From contig JAGXAJ010000033.1 of the NCBI GenBank assembly GCA_018971625.1, forward strand, positions 1 to 41,011: DNA of 41,011 bases, given 5' to 3'. Positions within the stretch are counted from its first letter, which is position 1, and the number at the start of each line of letters is the position of its first letter. The stretch comes from Pseudomonadota bacterium. Its GTDB lineage: Bacteria; Pseudomonadota; Alphaproteobacteria; Rhizobiales; Xanthobacteraceae. Position numbers and translations under genes: made by a program. The notes under the pieces are model-generated. The model was not told where the DNA came from and did not search any database. It was given only the letters and a program-made list of their open reading frames with translations. Below are positions 1 to 7,148 of the stretch, piece by piece.

Positions 1-1
1 C

Positions 2-961
2 TTCTTCTCCGATAGCGGCTCGACCTCGGTCGAAGTGGCACTGAAAATGGCGCTCGGCTTCTGGCGGAACCGCGGCGAACGGCGCAGTCGCATCCTGGCA
101 CTGGAAGGCGCCTATCATGGCGATACGATCGGCGGCATGTCGGTCGGCGAACGAGGTGTCTTCAATGCACCCTACGCCCCGCTGCTGTTCGATGTTGAGC
201 GGATTCCCTTTCCCGCCGCCGGCCGCGAACAGATAGCGCTGGATGCGATAGCGACGGCATGTCGGAACGCAGGGATCGCGGCGCTGATCGTCGAGCCGTT
301 GATCCTCGGCGCCGGCGGCATGCTGATCTATCCGGCTTGGGTGCTCGCCGAGATGAAACGGATATGCGAAGTCCATGGCGTTCTGTTAATCGCCGACGAA
401 GTGATGACAGGTTGGGGCCGCACGGGAACGCGCTTCGCGTGCGAGCAGGCCGACGTGACGCCCGATATCGCCTGCTACTCCAAGGGCCTGACCGGCGGTT
501 CGCTGCCGCTGGCGGTGACACTATGTCGTGCGGATATCTTCGATGCGCATTATTCAACGGATCGCAGCAAGACCTTCTTCCATTCCAGCTCCTACACTGC
601 GAACCCGATCGCCTGCGCGGCCGCTTGCGCCAACCTGGAGATTTGGCAAAACGAACCGGTGATCGAGCGCATCGCAGCCGTCGTCGGCGCGCAAACCCAG
701 GGTCTCGATCGCTTTCGTGACGATCCGCGCTTTAGCAACGTGCGTCAGATCGGAACCATCGTCGCGCTTGATATCGCCACGGATGACGCTGGCTATTTGG
801 CCGGTATCGGGCCGCGCCTCTACAACGACTTCCTTGCTCGCGGGCTGCTGATCCGGCCGCTCGGCAATACGATCTACCTCATGCCGCCATACTGCAGCAC
901 GTCGCACGAACTCGAGCGCGTCTTCAACGCAATCAGCGAAATCGTTGACGGCATTGGATAA
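2..961 (+). CDS. bioA: Adenosylmethionine-8-amino-7-oxononanoate aminotransferase, 3' part
   Basis: This is the C-terminal 319 residues of a class-III PLP-dependent aminotransferase; the frame is open to the window edge, so the 5' end lies outside. The enzyme makes 7,8-diaminopelargonate in biotin synthesis, using S-adenosylmethionine as amino donor. The visible part opens with FFSDSGSTSVEVALKMA, the glycine/serine-rich cofactor-phosphate segment typical of BioA. It continues with the IADEVMTGWGRTG segment (the Asp that contacts the pyridine nitrogen) and CYSKGLTGG, carrying the PLP-binding Lys. The FHSSSYTANPIACAAA motif is also BioA-like and separates it from ornithine or GABA aminotransferases. 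No further bio gene follows downstream in the window, so bioA appears to be the last gene of its operon here. Confidence 0.92.
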   Translation, partial: FFSDSGSTSVEVALKMALGFWRNRGERRSRILALEGAYHGDTIGGMSVGERGVFNAPYAPLLFDVERIPFPAAGREQIALDAIATACRNAGIAALIVEPLILGAGGMLIYPAWVLAEMKRICEVHGVLLIADEVMTGWGRTGTRFACEQADVTPDIACYSKGLTGGSLPLAVTLCRADIFDAHYSTDRSKTFFHSSSYTANPIACAAACANLEIWQNEPVIERIAAVVGAQTQGLDRFRDDPRFSNVRQIGTIVALDIATDDAGYLAGIGPRLYNDFLARGLLIRPLGNTIYLMPPYCSTSHELERVFNAISEIVDGIG

Positions 962-993
962 GTCGGGATCGGATATGACTTATCGGTTACGTC

Positions 994-1212
994 CTAAAGC
1001 GAATTTCCAGGTGTCATCGGGAGGAAGTGACCGCCCGTCTCCGGCAAGCTCAACGCGGTGTTCCAATCAAGTGTGCCGGTCTTCGGCAAGCCTCGGCTCT
1101 TTTGATAGGCTGCGACCGCGCGTACCGCATCTGTCATCTGCGCCGAGATCGGACCGGCGAGCACCCGCGTCAGGTCAATGATCTTGATGCCCGCGAGCGG
1201 CTGAGCCGACAT
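994..1212 (-). pseudogene. Chimeric remnant: CaiB-type CoA-transferase start fused to a peptidoglycan-binding tail
   Basis: A 72-codon frame starts at an ATG placed 8 nt behind a good GGAGG. Its first 26 residues (SAQPLAGIKIIDLTRVLAGP and onward) match the N-terminus of class-III CoA-transferases (CaiB/BaiF), normally about 400 aa. From about position 1134 downward the text changes to AVAAYQKSRGLPKTGTLD, which resembles one repeat of a PG_binding_1 domain, and the frame then ends. Neither half is a complete domain. I read it as two gene fragments joined by a deletion or rearrangement, with the CoA-transferase ribosome-binding site kept. Whether it is translated is unknown. Confidence 0.55.
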
Positions 1213-1747
1213 TGGCATTTCCTCCAGAGCTTTTGGTCTTGTGGCGCAACGCGGCGCATCCGCCATCGTGCGACGCCGAGCCGATACATTATTTCATTTC
1301 CGGCCGGCGAGCATTGCATTCCCGACATGAAGCCATCCGTCTTGCGGGCCGCGGCCCGGCCAGCGCATGGCGCGTCACGACAGGCCGGGCATCGCGCAGG
1401 TTTGGCTGGCGGAGGCATTGCTCCAGCTTGCGTGGATTTTGGACACGTGCCTCACCCGTTCGGACTGCGGCGCACTGATTTTCATTTCCCGGGAACCGAT
1501 TTCAATTGCACGACATCGGGCCAGCGTCATCGATGGCGACACATAAGTCAGAGCTAACAGATCATGGCTTACCTAGATCGTCGACGACCGATTTGCTTTG
1601 GGTACCTCAAGGTCGCGTCTCCGCCGAAGCCGCTCTGCTTGTAGCTCTGACGTGCATTCCGTCCCTTCAATTGAATTGATCCAGACGATGCCAGTCTCCA
1701 TCGGCTCCCTGCGCAAATGCGATTCGCTGTCATCGGTCATTCCATTC
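1213..1747. other. Stretch without a recognisable gene
   Basis: Overlapping frames exist on both strands, but none has a convincing ribosome-binding site, domain motif or natural-looking composition. The stretch lies in the decayed zone between bioA and the defective tRNA-Gly copy. Confidence 0.5.
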
Positions 1748-1945
1748 CTAATTCGCCTTCCTTTGAGCGCACACAGCGCGAACCTCGATTTTCATCCCTT
1801 CGAAAGCGCCGCCGAGGCCGTCCCTGAAGTGCGTCGCCGCGTCTTGGCAGAGCTGCTCGCTCGTAAAATCTGCAAGCTGATGGCTATGAGTTTGAGTATA
1901 GTTTGGGCCGGTGACGAGTATCAGAACAATCATTACCCAATCCAT
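1748..1945 (-). CDS. Small hypothetical protein, 65 aa
   Basis: The ATG is preceded by AGAGGAC at good spacing, which supports this start. The N-terminus (MDWVMIVLILVTGP) is a short hydrophobic stretch that could be a signal or anchor. The rest is soluble and contains two cysteines (in EQLCQDAA and RAVCAQRK), a layout seen in small secreted proteins of Bradyrhizobium. I recognise no domain and no function. It stands alone in a decayed region, and its two cysteines could form a disulfide if it is exported. Confidence 0.6.
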   Translation of the reverse strand: MDWVMIVLILVTGPNYTQTHSHQLADFTSEQLCQDAATHFRDGLGGAFEGMKIEVRAVCAQRKAN

Positions 1946-2656
1946 TTTGTCCTCTCTGAATTTTTGTGCAGGTTACAGCTGATACAGCTGGGGTATTGTC
2001 ATTGCCATCCATACCGTCGGTATAACCTTTGACGTACGCAGCCGAAACACGATTCGTCGCCGGATCGAACCGACGGTCAGATCGGCATTGTAGCTGAAAC
2101 TGCCATAGGTGACCGGAACCGTTTTTCCGCATGGAAATAATCATAGTCGCAGGGCGACACATACCTGGCGGTCGCGAAGAAAAAGGCCGCCGGGGTTACC
2201 GGACGGCCCGTCAGTCGATCGCTCGGGAGTTACCTTGCGCCTGTGTACCGCCGTTACCTTGTTTGCGGCCATACAGCCTCATTCATAGAGAACGGACGCC
2301 GATTCGACTGTGACCTGCGAAACACACGCGACGGCCGTCGTCAAAGCGCCCGTCATTGTCGAGCGCGCGATGCGCCTTTCCGCCGCTAAGTGGCGCCTTC
2401 ATCGGCTGACGGATGCGAGTGCTGAAGCGCCCCCTCCTCTGTGTTGCACTCGCAAGCGATGCAATCCGCCTCCTCTTGTGTCCGGACGTCGTCAAGCACG
2501 CGGTGGGTGTGGCTCGCGGGGAAGTCGCCGCGCCAGCGCGGCAGCATCTCCGGGCCGCCGTGCAGCTCCGCACGCCGCCAAGGCCTGGCGACGGCGATCG
2601 GGTCTCGCGCGCTTCTCCGAATGGAAAAAGGAGGATCAGTTAAGCACTTGAGATTT
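1946..2656. other. Decayed sequence, no intact gene seen
   Basis: Between 1946 and 2160 the minus strand carries protein-like pieces in different frames, for example RYVSPCDYDYFHA and PVTYGSFSYNADLTVG. This suggests a small gene broken by frameshifts, but I cannot name it. From 2211 to 2656 a minus-strand frame includes FPASHTHRVLDDVRTQEEAD, which also looks protein-like but has no credible start. Apart from a minus-strand terminator-like hairpin (listed separately) nothing else is supportable. Confidence 0.4.
2179..2208 (-). terminator. Intrinsic terminator-like hairpin (minus strand)
   Basis: GGCCG and CCGG arms pair across a GGTTA loop with one bulged A, and a run of five T follows on the minus strand. 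It lies about 450 nt downstream of the defective tRNA-Gly copy and would stop minus-strand transcripts coming from that side. Confidence 0.55.
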
Positions 2657-2729
2657 TGGACCCGGTGAGGGAATCGAACCCTCATATTCAGCTTGGAAGG
2701 CTGCTGCTCTACCATTGAGCTACACCCGC
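2657..2729 (-). pseudogene. Defective tRNA-Gly (TCC) copy
   Basis: The D-arm, the anticodon arm with TCC and the T-loop are essentially identical to the intact tRNA-Gly at 13627-13700. The 3' part differs. One nucleotide is missing at the end of the T-stem, and the 3' acceptor strand reads CACCGGG instead of CACCCGC, giving G-G mismatches at pairs 1-72 and 3-70. TCCA follows at the 3' end. It is probably not a functional tRNA. It could be a decayed duplicate, or one end of an integrated element that used the tRNA gene. Confidence 0.8.
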
Positions 2730-2838
2730 ACGGCATTGCGGCGCTTGTTCTCAGCGCGCCTGACTTACTTGCCCTCGGCCTTCGCCTTTTCCTGACCCTG
2801 CATCCGATGGCGCCGACGATCGGCGTAGTCTCCCTAGC

Positions 2839-2864
2839 TTAGAATCCTTCTTAGAATGATTCTC
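2839..2864 (+). promoter_or_regulatory. Irr/ICE-like iron box
   Basis: TTAGAAT occurs twice, 12 bp apart (2839 and 2851). The second forms the near-palindrome TTAGAATGATTCTC, close to the rhizobial iron control element (TTTAGAA..TTCTAAA type) bound by Irr. It lies 64 bp upstream of the start of an operon ending in an iron permease, which fits iron-dependent control. The assignment rests on motif resemblance and context. Confidence 0.7.
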
Positions 2865-2927
2865 TTTGGCTGCAAGGCTGAAAGCCGTTAGTGGATGCCA
2901 TCGAATCGGGGGCCGACAGGTATCAGC

Positions 2928-3842
2928 ATGGATCAAACGATCCGGTGCGCGCGGCATTGCAGTGCGCTAATCTGTGCGTTCATTGCACTGCTTTGTCTCG
3001 GCGAATTTGCGCGCGCTGACGAGGCAAGCTCCTGGGATGCAAGCTCCTGGCACGAGATCGAGACAAAATACATTTTCGGCTTCACCACCGGTTCCGGCAT
3101 AGGCATCGAGGGCGAAAAGGAGTTTACCGTCGACACCGTCGGCCGATTTGGCAAACGCGACGGCCACTACGCTGCGACCGAAACCAAATATGAGTATGAG
3201 TTCACACCCTCTCAGTTCGTTCAGATCGAGTTTGGAGCGCTCGGCTCCGCCCATAATATCGGCGGCGTGACCGATCTCGATAACCGAAATGCCGCCGGAT
3301 TTGCCGGCGGTTTCGCGGAGTTTCGCTATCTCGCGCTCGAGCGCACGTCGAACAATCCGCTCTCCGTTACGGTCGCTTTCGAGCCGAATGTGCGGCTGAT
3401 TGACGAGACCAGCGGCGACCGGGTGCACAATTACGAGTTCGAAACCACCGTCAATGCCGACCTCGAACTCCTGCGCAATCGTCTCTATGCGGGTTTCAAT
3501 TTGCTGTACGAGCCGGAGGTCACCTGGACGGCGACGGACGATACCGTCCGAGAGGCGACGGTTGGCGGTTCGACAGCACTTTCCCTTCGCATTGCCTCCA
3601 ATGTGCTGGTGGGCGGTGAAGTCTGGTATTTGCGCCACTATGACAGTCCCACATTGTTCGCCTTCAGCGGCGACGCCATCACGCTTGGCCCAACGCTTTA
3701 CGTTCAGTTCACGCCGAAGATGTTCATGACCGCGACGTGGAACACACAGGTGTGGGGCCGCGAGATCGGCAATTCTCTGCCGCTTAATCTTTCGGAATTT
3801 CAGCGGCAGCGTGCACGGCTGAAATTTGCCTGGGAATTTTGA
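2928..3842 (+). CDS. Outer-membrane protein of the iron-uptake operon, 304 aa
   Basis: The preferred start is the ATG at 2928, which gives a clean signal peptide (basic start, hydrophobic LICAFIALLCLG, cleavage near ARADEA); an in-frame ATG 33 nt upstream has no such advantage. The mature protein is rich in alternating aromatic/hydrophobic strands (YIFGFTTGSGIG, FAEFRYLALE, ALSLRIASNVLVGGEVWYL) and ends in Phe (LKFAWEF), the usual C-terminal signature of beta-barrels inserted by BAM. A cupredoxin gene follows after 25 nt and an FTR1 permease after that, all behind an Irr-like box. I infer a role as the outer-membrane step, or an accessory, of ferrous iron or metal uptake. Family membership beyond outer-membrane barrel is not certain. 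Confidence 0.85.
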   Translation: MDQTIRCARHCSALICAFIALLCLGEFARADEASSWDASSWHEIETKYIFGFTTGSGIGIEGEKEFTVDTVGRFGKRDGHYAATETKYEYEFTPSQFVQIEFGALGSAHNIGGVTDLDNRNAAGFAGGFAEFRYLALERTSNNPLSVTVAFEPNVRLIDETSGDRVHNYEFETTVNADLELLRNRLYAGFNLLYEPEVTWTATDDTVREATVGGSTALSLRIASNVLVGGEVWYLRHYDSPTLFAFSGDAITLGPTLYVQFTPKMFMTATWNTQVWGREIGNSLPLNLSEFQRQRARLKFAWEF

Positions 3843-3867
3843 ACTCTCTGTCCCGGAAGGAGCGCCC

Positions 3868-4221
3868 ATGTCTTGCCCTGTTCTGATGTCGATCCGTTTC
3901 ACCCTCGCCGCCATTTGTGCGACCCCGCTTCTGCTCGCGACGCCCGCGCTCGCAGAGCAGGCTGTGCAAGTTCAGCTAAGCTATTCCAACGGAGCGTTTC
4001 AGCCCAGCGAGGTGCGCGCGTCAGCCGACAAGCCTGTGGTATTCCGCATCAAGAATCTCGATGGCAAGGCGATGGAGTTTGAGAGTACATCGCTGCGGGT
4101 GGAAAAAGTCGTCGCAGCGAAAAGCGAGGGGGTGATCAATGTACGGCCGCTGAAAGCAGGCAGCTACGAGTTCTACGACGACTTCAACGAGAAGGCGCGT
4201 GGTACGTTGAACGTGCAATAG
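3868..4221 (+). CDS. Periplasmic cupredoxin-domain protein (FtrB/EfeO N-domain-like)
   Basis: The ATG at 3868 follows GGAAGGA at good spacing; an upstream in-frame ATG overlaps the previous gene and would bury the signal peptide. The 117-aa product has an export signal (ICATPLLLATPALAEQ) and then a single cupredoxin_1-type domain of about 95 residues, with KPVVFRIKNLDG and ending AGSYEFYDDFNEKARGTLNV. Proteins of this type sit beside FTR1 permeases (FtrB, or the N-domain of EfeO) and are thought to bind copper or iron and help oxidise Fe(II) for transport. The usual Cys-His blue-copper loop is not evident: the C-terminal strand has FYDDFN with acidic residues instead, so iron handling by carboxylates seems likelier. 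It is the middle gene of a three-gene operon. Confidence 0.85.
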   Translation: MSCPVLMSIRFTLAAICATPLLLATPALAEQAVQVQLSYSNGAFQPSEVRASADKPVVFRIKNLDGKAMEFESTSLRVEKVVAAKSEGVINVRPLKAGSYEFYDDFNEKARGTLNVQ

Positions 4222-4233
4222 GACGCCTTCAAG

Positions 4234-5064
4234 ATGCTCGCTGCGCTCATCATTGTCTTTCGTGAAGTGTTTGAAGCCGGCCTGATCGTCGGAATAGTGC
4301 TGGCGGTCACAGGTTCCGTGCCGCATCGCTTCCGCTGGATCGGCGGTGGCGTGCTGGCAGGAATAGTGGCAGCGTGCCTGGTCGCGGCGTTTGCCGGCTC
4401 CTTGTCGCAGCTGTTCCAGGGCATGGGCCAGGAACTGTTCAATGCCGCCATACTCGGGGTCGCCGTTGTTATGCTGACCTGGCACAACGTATGGATGGCC
4501 CATCACGGACGGCAGATCGCCGTTGAGATGCGCGCGATGGGCCAAGCGGTGGCCGAGGGCAGGAAGCCGCTGCTGGCGCTGGCCGTCGTGGTCGGAGTCG
4601 CTGTGCTGCGCGAAGGCAGCGAGGTTGCGCTGTTTCTGTACGGCGTCGCGGCCTCCGACGGCGGTTCGGCCATGGGTCTGACCATCGGTGGCTGCCTCGG
4701 TCTCTTGCTTGGCGCCGCGGTTTGCCTCGTGACCTATTTGGGCCTGGTGCGGATTACGCCACGCGCGCTGTTCGCAACGACCACGGTTCTGATTACCCTT
4801 CTCGCGGCGGGTATGGCGGCGCAGGCAGTTGCATTCCTGGAGCGCGCCAACTGGCTAACGTCGCTCGATGTGGTCATGTGGGACTCGGGCTGGCTGTTGT
4901 CCGAAACCAGCATCCCCGGGCGCGCCTTGCATACGCTGATCGGCTATACCGATCAGCCGACGCAAATGCAGTTCCTGGTTTATCTTGCCGTTATCGTGGC
5001 AACCAGTTGCCTGATGCGGCTGACCGCACAGGTGCGCCGCAACCAGGCCGTCGCGGCGGGTTAA
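4234..5064 (+). CDS. FTR1-family iron permease (FtrC/EfeU-like)
   Basis: This 276-aa polytopic inner-membrane protein has about seven hydrophobic segments. Both signature RExxE motifs are present: REVFE at residues 10-14 in the first helix and REGSE at 126-130 in the fourth. These glutamates carry Fe(III) through the channel in FTR1/EfeU proteins. The gene starts 12 nt after the cupredoxin gene, so the two are surely cotranscribed. The usual partners of the FtrABCD system, a P19-type protein (FtrA) and a polyferredoxin (FtrD), are absent, as are the EfeO M75 domain and the EfeB peroxidase. The operon is therefore a reduced version with an outer-membrane protein added. Confidence 0.93.
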   Translation: MLAALIIVFREVFEAGLIVGIVLAVTGSVPHRFRWIGGGVLAGIVAACLVAAFAGSLSQLFQGMGQELFNAAILGVAVVMLTWHNVWMAHHGRQIAVEMRAMGQAVAEGRKPLLALAVVVGVAVLREGSEVALFLYGVAASDGGSAMGLTIGGCLGLLLGAAVCLVTYLGLVRITPRALFATTTVLITLLAAGMAAQAVAFLERANWLTSLDVVMWDSGWLLSETSIPGRALHTLIGYTDQPTQMQFLVYLAVIVATSCLMRLTAQVRRNQAVAAG

Positions 5065-5451
5065 GCGAGGTGGTTAAAGCGGTCCTTTAGCCCGCTCGGA
5101 GGGCGGTCGCATTCTTGGTTCAATAACTTGCGACGATGGATAGGATAAAGAGTTTAGGTGCATTTCCTGCCTAAACATTGCTTTCAGATTGGCTACCCAC
5201 CAAGGCGCGGAGCGCGGTCGATCGGACCTTCGGGATCATCGAAGGACCGAATGTGCCGTCCACTGCCCATCGGCTCGGTTAGGCGGATGCGTCCCGGGGC
5301 CGGGGTAGCCGGTGCGAAGCAGGATTGGAATTGAAAGCGCGGCAAAAGCCGGCACCAGTTAAAAACGCACTCGCCGACTGCGTCAGCCACGCGGGCTGTA
5401 GCCACGTGAAAGACCGACGTCTGATCGCACTGCTCTCGATTGATCACGTGA
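5065..5451. other. Intergenic region with a 14-bp palindrome
   Basis: I see no gene in this stretch between the FTR1 gene and the convergent M15-like gene. At its end lies the perfect palindrome TGATCACGTGATCA (5441-5454), overlapping the stop codon of the M15-like gene. It is AT/GC mixed with no T-run, so it looks more like a protein-binding site than a terminator. Confidence 0.5.
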
Positions 5452-6564
5452 TCAGATCGTTCTCATTTTTTGCGATCTTCCTGCTCTGGCATGCTTCGAC
5501 GCTCTGCGATCGTCCCTGCCATTGCTTGATTTCACGGTAGACGCCACCCTTCGAGCTTTCATGCCGGGATGATGGTCAGCGTATTCCTTGCCATCAATCG
5601 GTGCCACATGCGGTGGATCCTTATCAAGATAAGGCCTTCCGATTCCAAACTCTTTGCCATGTGCATCGATCCAGTTCCAAAGAAGTTCGCTGGAGATCAG
5701 ACGCTGCGCCCGGGTCGCGCCATTGATGCTCACGATATCCGCCGCAAGCCCGTGGCCATAGCCTCCACGGAGGCTGCCTCCATGGTAGGACCTGTTGTCA
5801 GCGGCCTTCAGGCCGCTCGCAATTGACTGGCGGTAGTCATCGCGGAATGCGCTGGTTATGCCGGGCGATAGGCCCGCCTCCTCGGCGGCATGAAGCATTT
5901 GAAAGAGCTTCCACTTGAAGTCGCGATCCACACCGCCGATGACGTAGTCCTCTAGCAGCATGCCGGCGTGTTGTGCCGCCTTGGGATCCTTCCAGGAAAA
6001 ATCCTCATCGATAAGTTTCGTAAATGTCTTCGTGACCGTAACTCGCTTGCCTTTCTTCTTGAGCGTCATCTTTCTTTGTTCTTGGCTCTTGACCGAGTCC
6101 TCCTTTGGCGTGCGCTTGTAAAGCGCCCAAAGGTAACGATCGATGCACGTATCACCAAGCAGACACTTGCTGGTTAAATCAGCCGCTCGATTGACGTCGT
6201 CCGGCTTCGGAACAACCGACGTCATCGTAACTGCCGGTTCCGGCGATGTTTCAGACTCCAGCTTTCCGGAAGGATCAGCGGGCGCGGGTGTGACGAATGG
6301 TTCACGCGAGACTGGCATTCCGTTGGCCGCATGTGCTTCGGTTACCGATCGGGGTGCCTTCCGGAAGGCGTCTGAAGCGATTGGCGGTAGTTTATCGGCG
6401 AACTGCGCGTTCGCGGCTAAAGACGCGAGACCATCAAGGGTGGGCCCAGCGTCGCTGTCAATCGCTGGGGAACCAAACCCAACGATCGATGCAAGTACCA
6501 AAGAAGGTATGGCGAGTTCTCGACATAACGTTGCGATTACCGGCCATCGCGTGTTCATGGTCAT
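5452..6564 (-). CDS. Putative zinc peptidase, M15-like (D-Ala-D-Ala carboxypeptidase fold)
   Basis: I start at the ATG at 6564 (a second ATG is 6 nt on), where GGGAG precedes; the frame upstream is open but has an unlikely composition. The 370-aa product has an N-terminal hydrophobic segment (IPSLVLASIVGFGSPA) for export, a low-complexity Pro/Ser/Ala stretch up to residue 130, and a catalytic-looking domain from about 185 to 335. This domain has SAFRDDYRQ, then H261 and H271 in GGYGHGLAADIV with D276, and H319 in KDPPHVAP. A His-Asp-His zinc site of this kind belongs to the M15/LAS peptidases, though spacing differs from the classic SxHxxGxAxD motif. The tail is basic (RRASKHARAGRSQK). A role in trimming cell-wall peptides is inferred. 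Confidence 0.7.
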   Translation of the reverse strand: MTMNTRWPVIATLCRELAIPSLVLASIVGFGSPAIDSDAGPTLDGLASLAANAQFADKLPPIASDAFRKAPRSVTEAHAANGMPVSREPFVTPAPADPSGKLESETSPEPAVTMTSVVPKPDDVNRAADLTSKCLLGDTCIDRYLWALYKRTPKEDSVKSQEQRKMTLKKKGKRVTVTKTFTKLIDEDFSWKDPKAAQHAGMLLEDYVIGGVDRDFKWKLFQMLHAAEEAGLSPGITSAFRDDYRQSIASGLKAADNRSYHGGSLRGGYGHGLAADIVSINGATRAQRLISSELLWNWIDAHGKEFGIGRPYLDKDPPHVAPIDGKEYADHHPGMKARRVASTVKSSNGRDDRRASKHARAGRSQKMRTI

Positions 6565-7148
6565 CGTCTCCCACGGGGGTGCAGGTTCAGGCAAACGGTG
6601 CCTCCGATTCTCGGTATGACCATGGAGACGACAATGGCGGAAGCGCCGGATATTCCCATTTTCAAACAAACGTTGCCTAAATGCAACATCCGGGCAAGTT
6701 TGGACTTCCTGCAGCCTGAACCAGCTAGGTCGCGGCAGTCGCCTGCAGTTTACGTTGCCAAGCCGAGTGCATGCCGGCTCTATGAGCTGTCCGGCCTTCA
6801 CCGGTGGAACGTGAATTGCAGAGACATCTCATCAGCGCTGAACGGCTCCTAAGCTGCGAGATCCGCCCGAGGTGCGCGCGCCAACTTCGTTTCCTCAACG
6901 AAATTGATCGCCCCATGCAATTCAAGGGCATATTGCTGATGTCCTTCTTTCGATGAAAAGCGGCGCGTGGCACTCGACGGCAACCTCTGCCGATGGCCAA
7001 AGGCCAGGTGGACAGTTACGTGAAAAGTACCCATCTTGCACGGTATCGATCCCTGGGAATGCCGGACGATCGAAGCAAGCGAGGATTTGTTTTGAAAACC
7101 CGCAGCGTGGCTTGCCATTCGTCGATTGAAAACTAAGAAAGTCTCTTC
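6565..7148. other. Intergenic region, no firm gene
   Basis: A minus-strand frame (7035-6849) starts MGTFHVTVHLAFG, reminiscent of retropepsin-like aspartic proteases, but it ends after about 61 codons without the DTGA motif and has no clear ribosome-binding site. It could be a decayed fragment. The promoters of the M15-like gene and of the aldehyde dehydrogenase should also lie here, but I cannot pinpoint them. Confidence 0.4.

Noticed and set aside
2386..2736. 116-aa minus-strand ORF across the tRNA-Gly remnant
   Set aside because: Its first residues (CSSMVEQQPSKLN) are translated tRNA sequence, a known gene-calling artefact. The later part is only weakly protein-like.
2967..3914. 315-aa minus-strand ORF opposite the outer-membrane protein
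   Set aside because: It is the antisense shadow of the plus-strand gene, which has signal peptide, strands and operon context. The shadow has no family motif.
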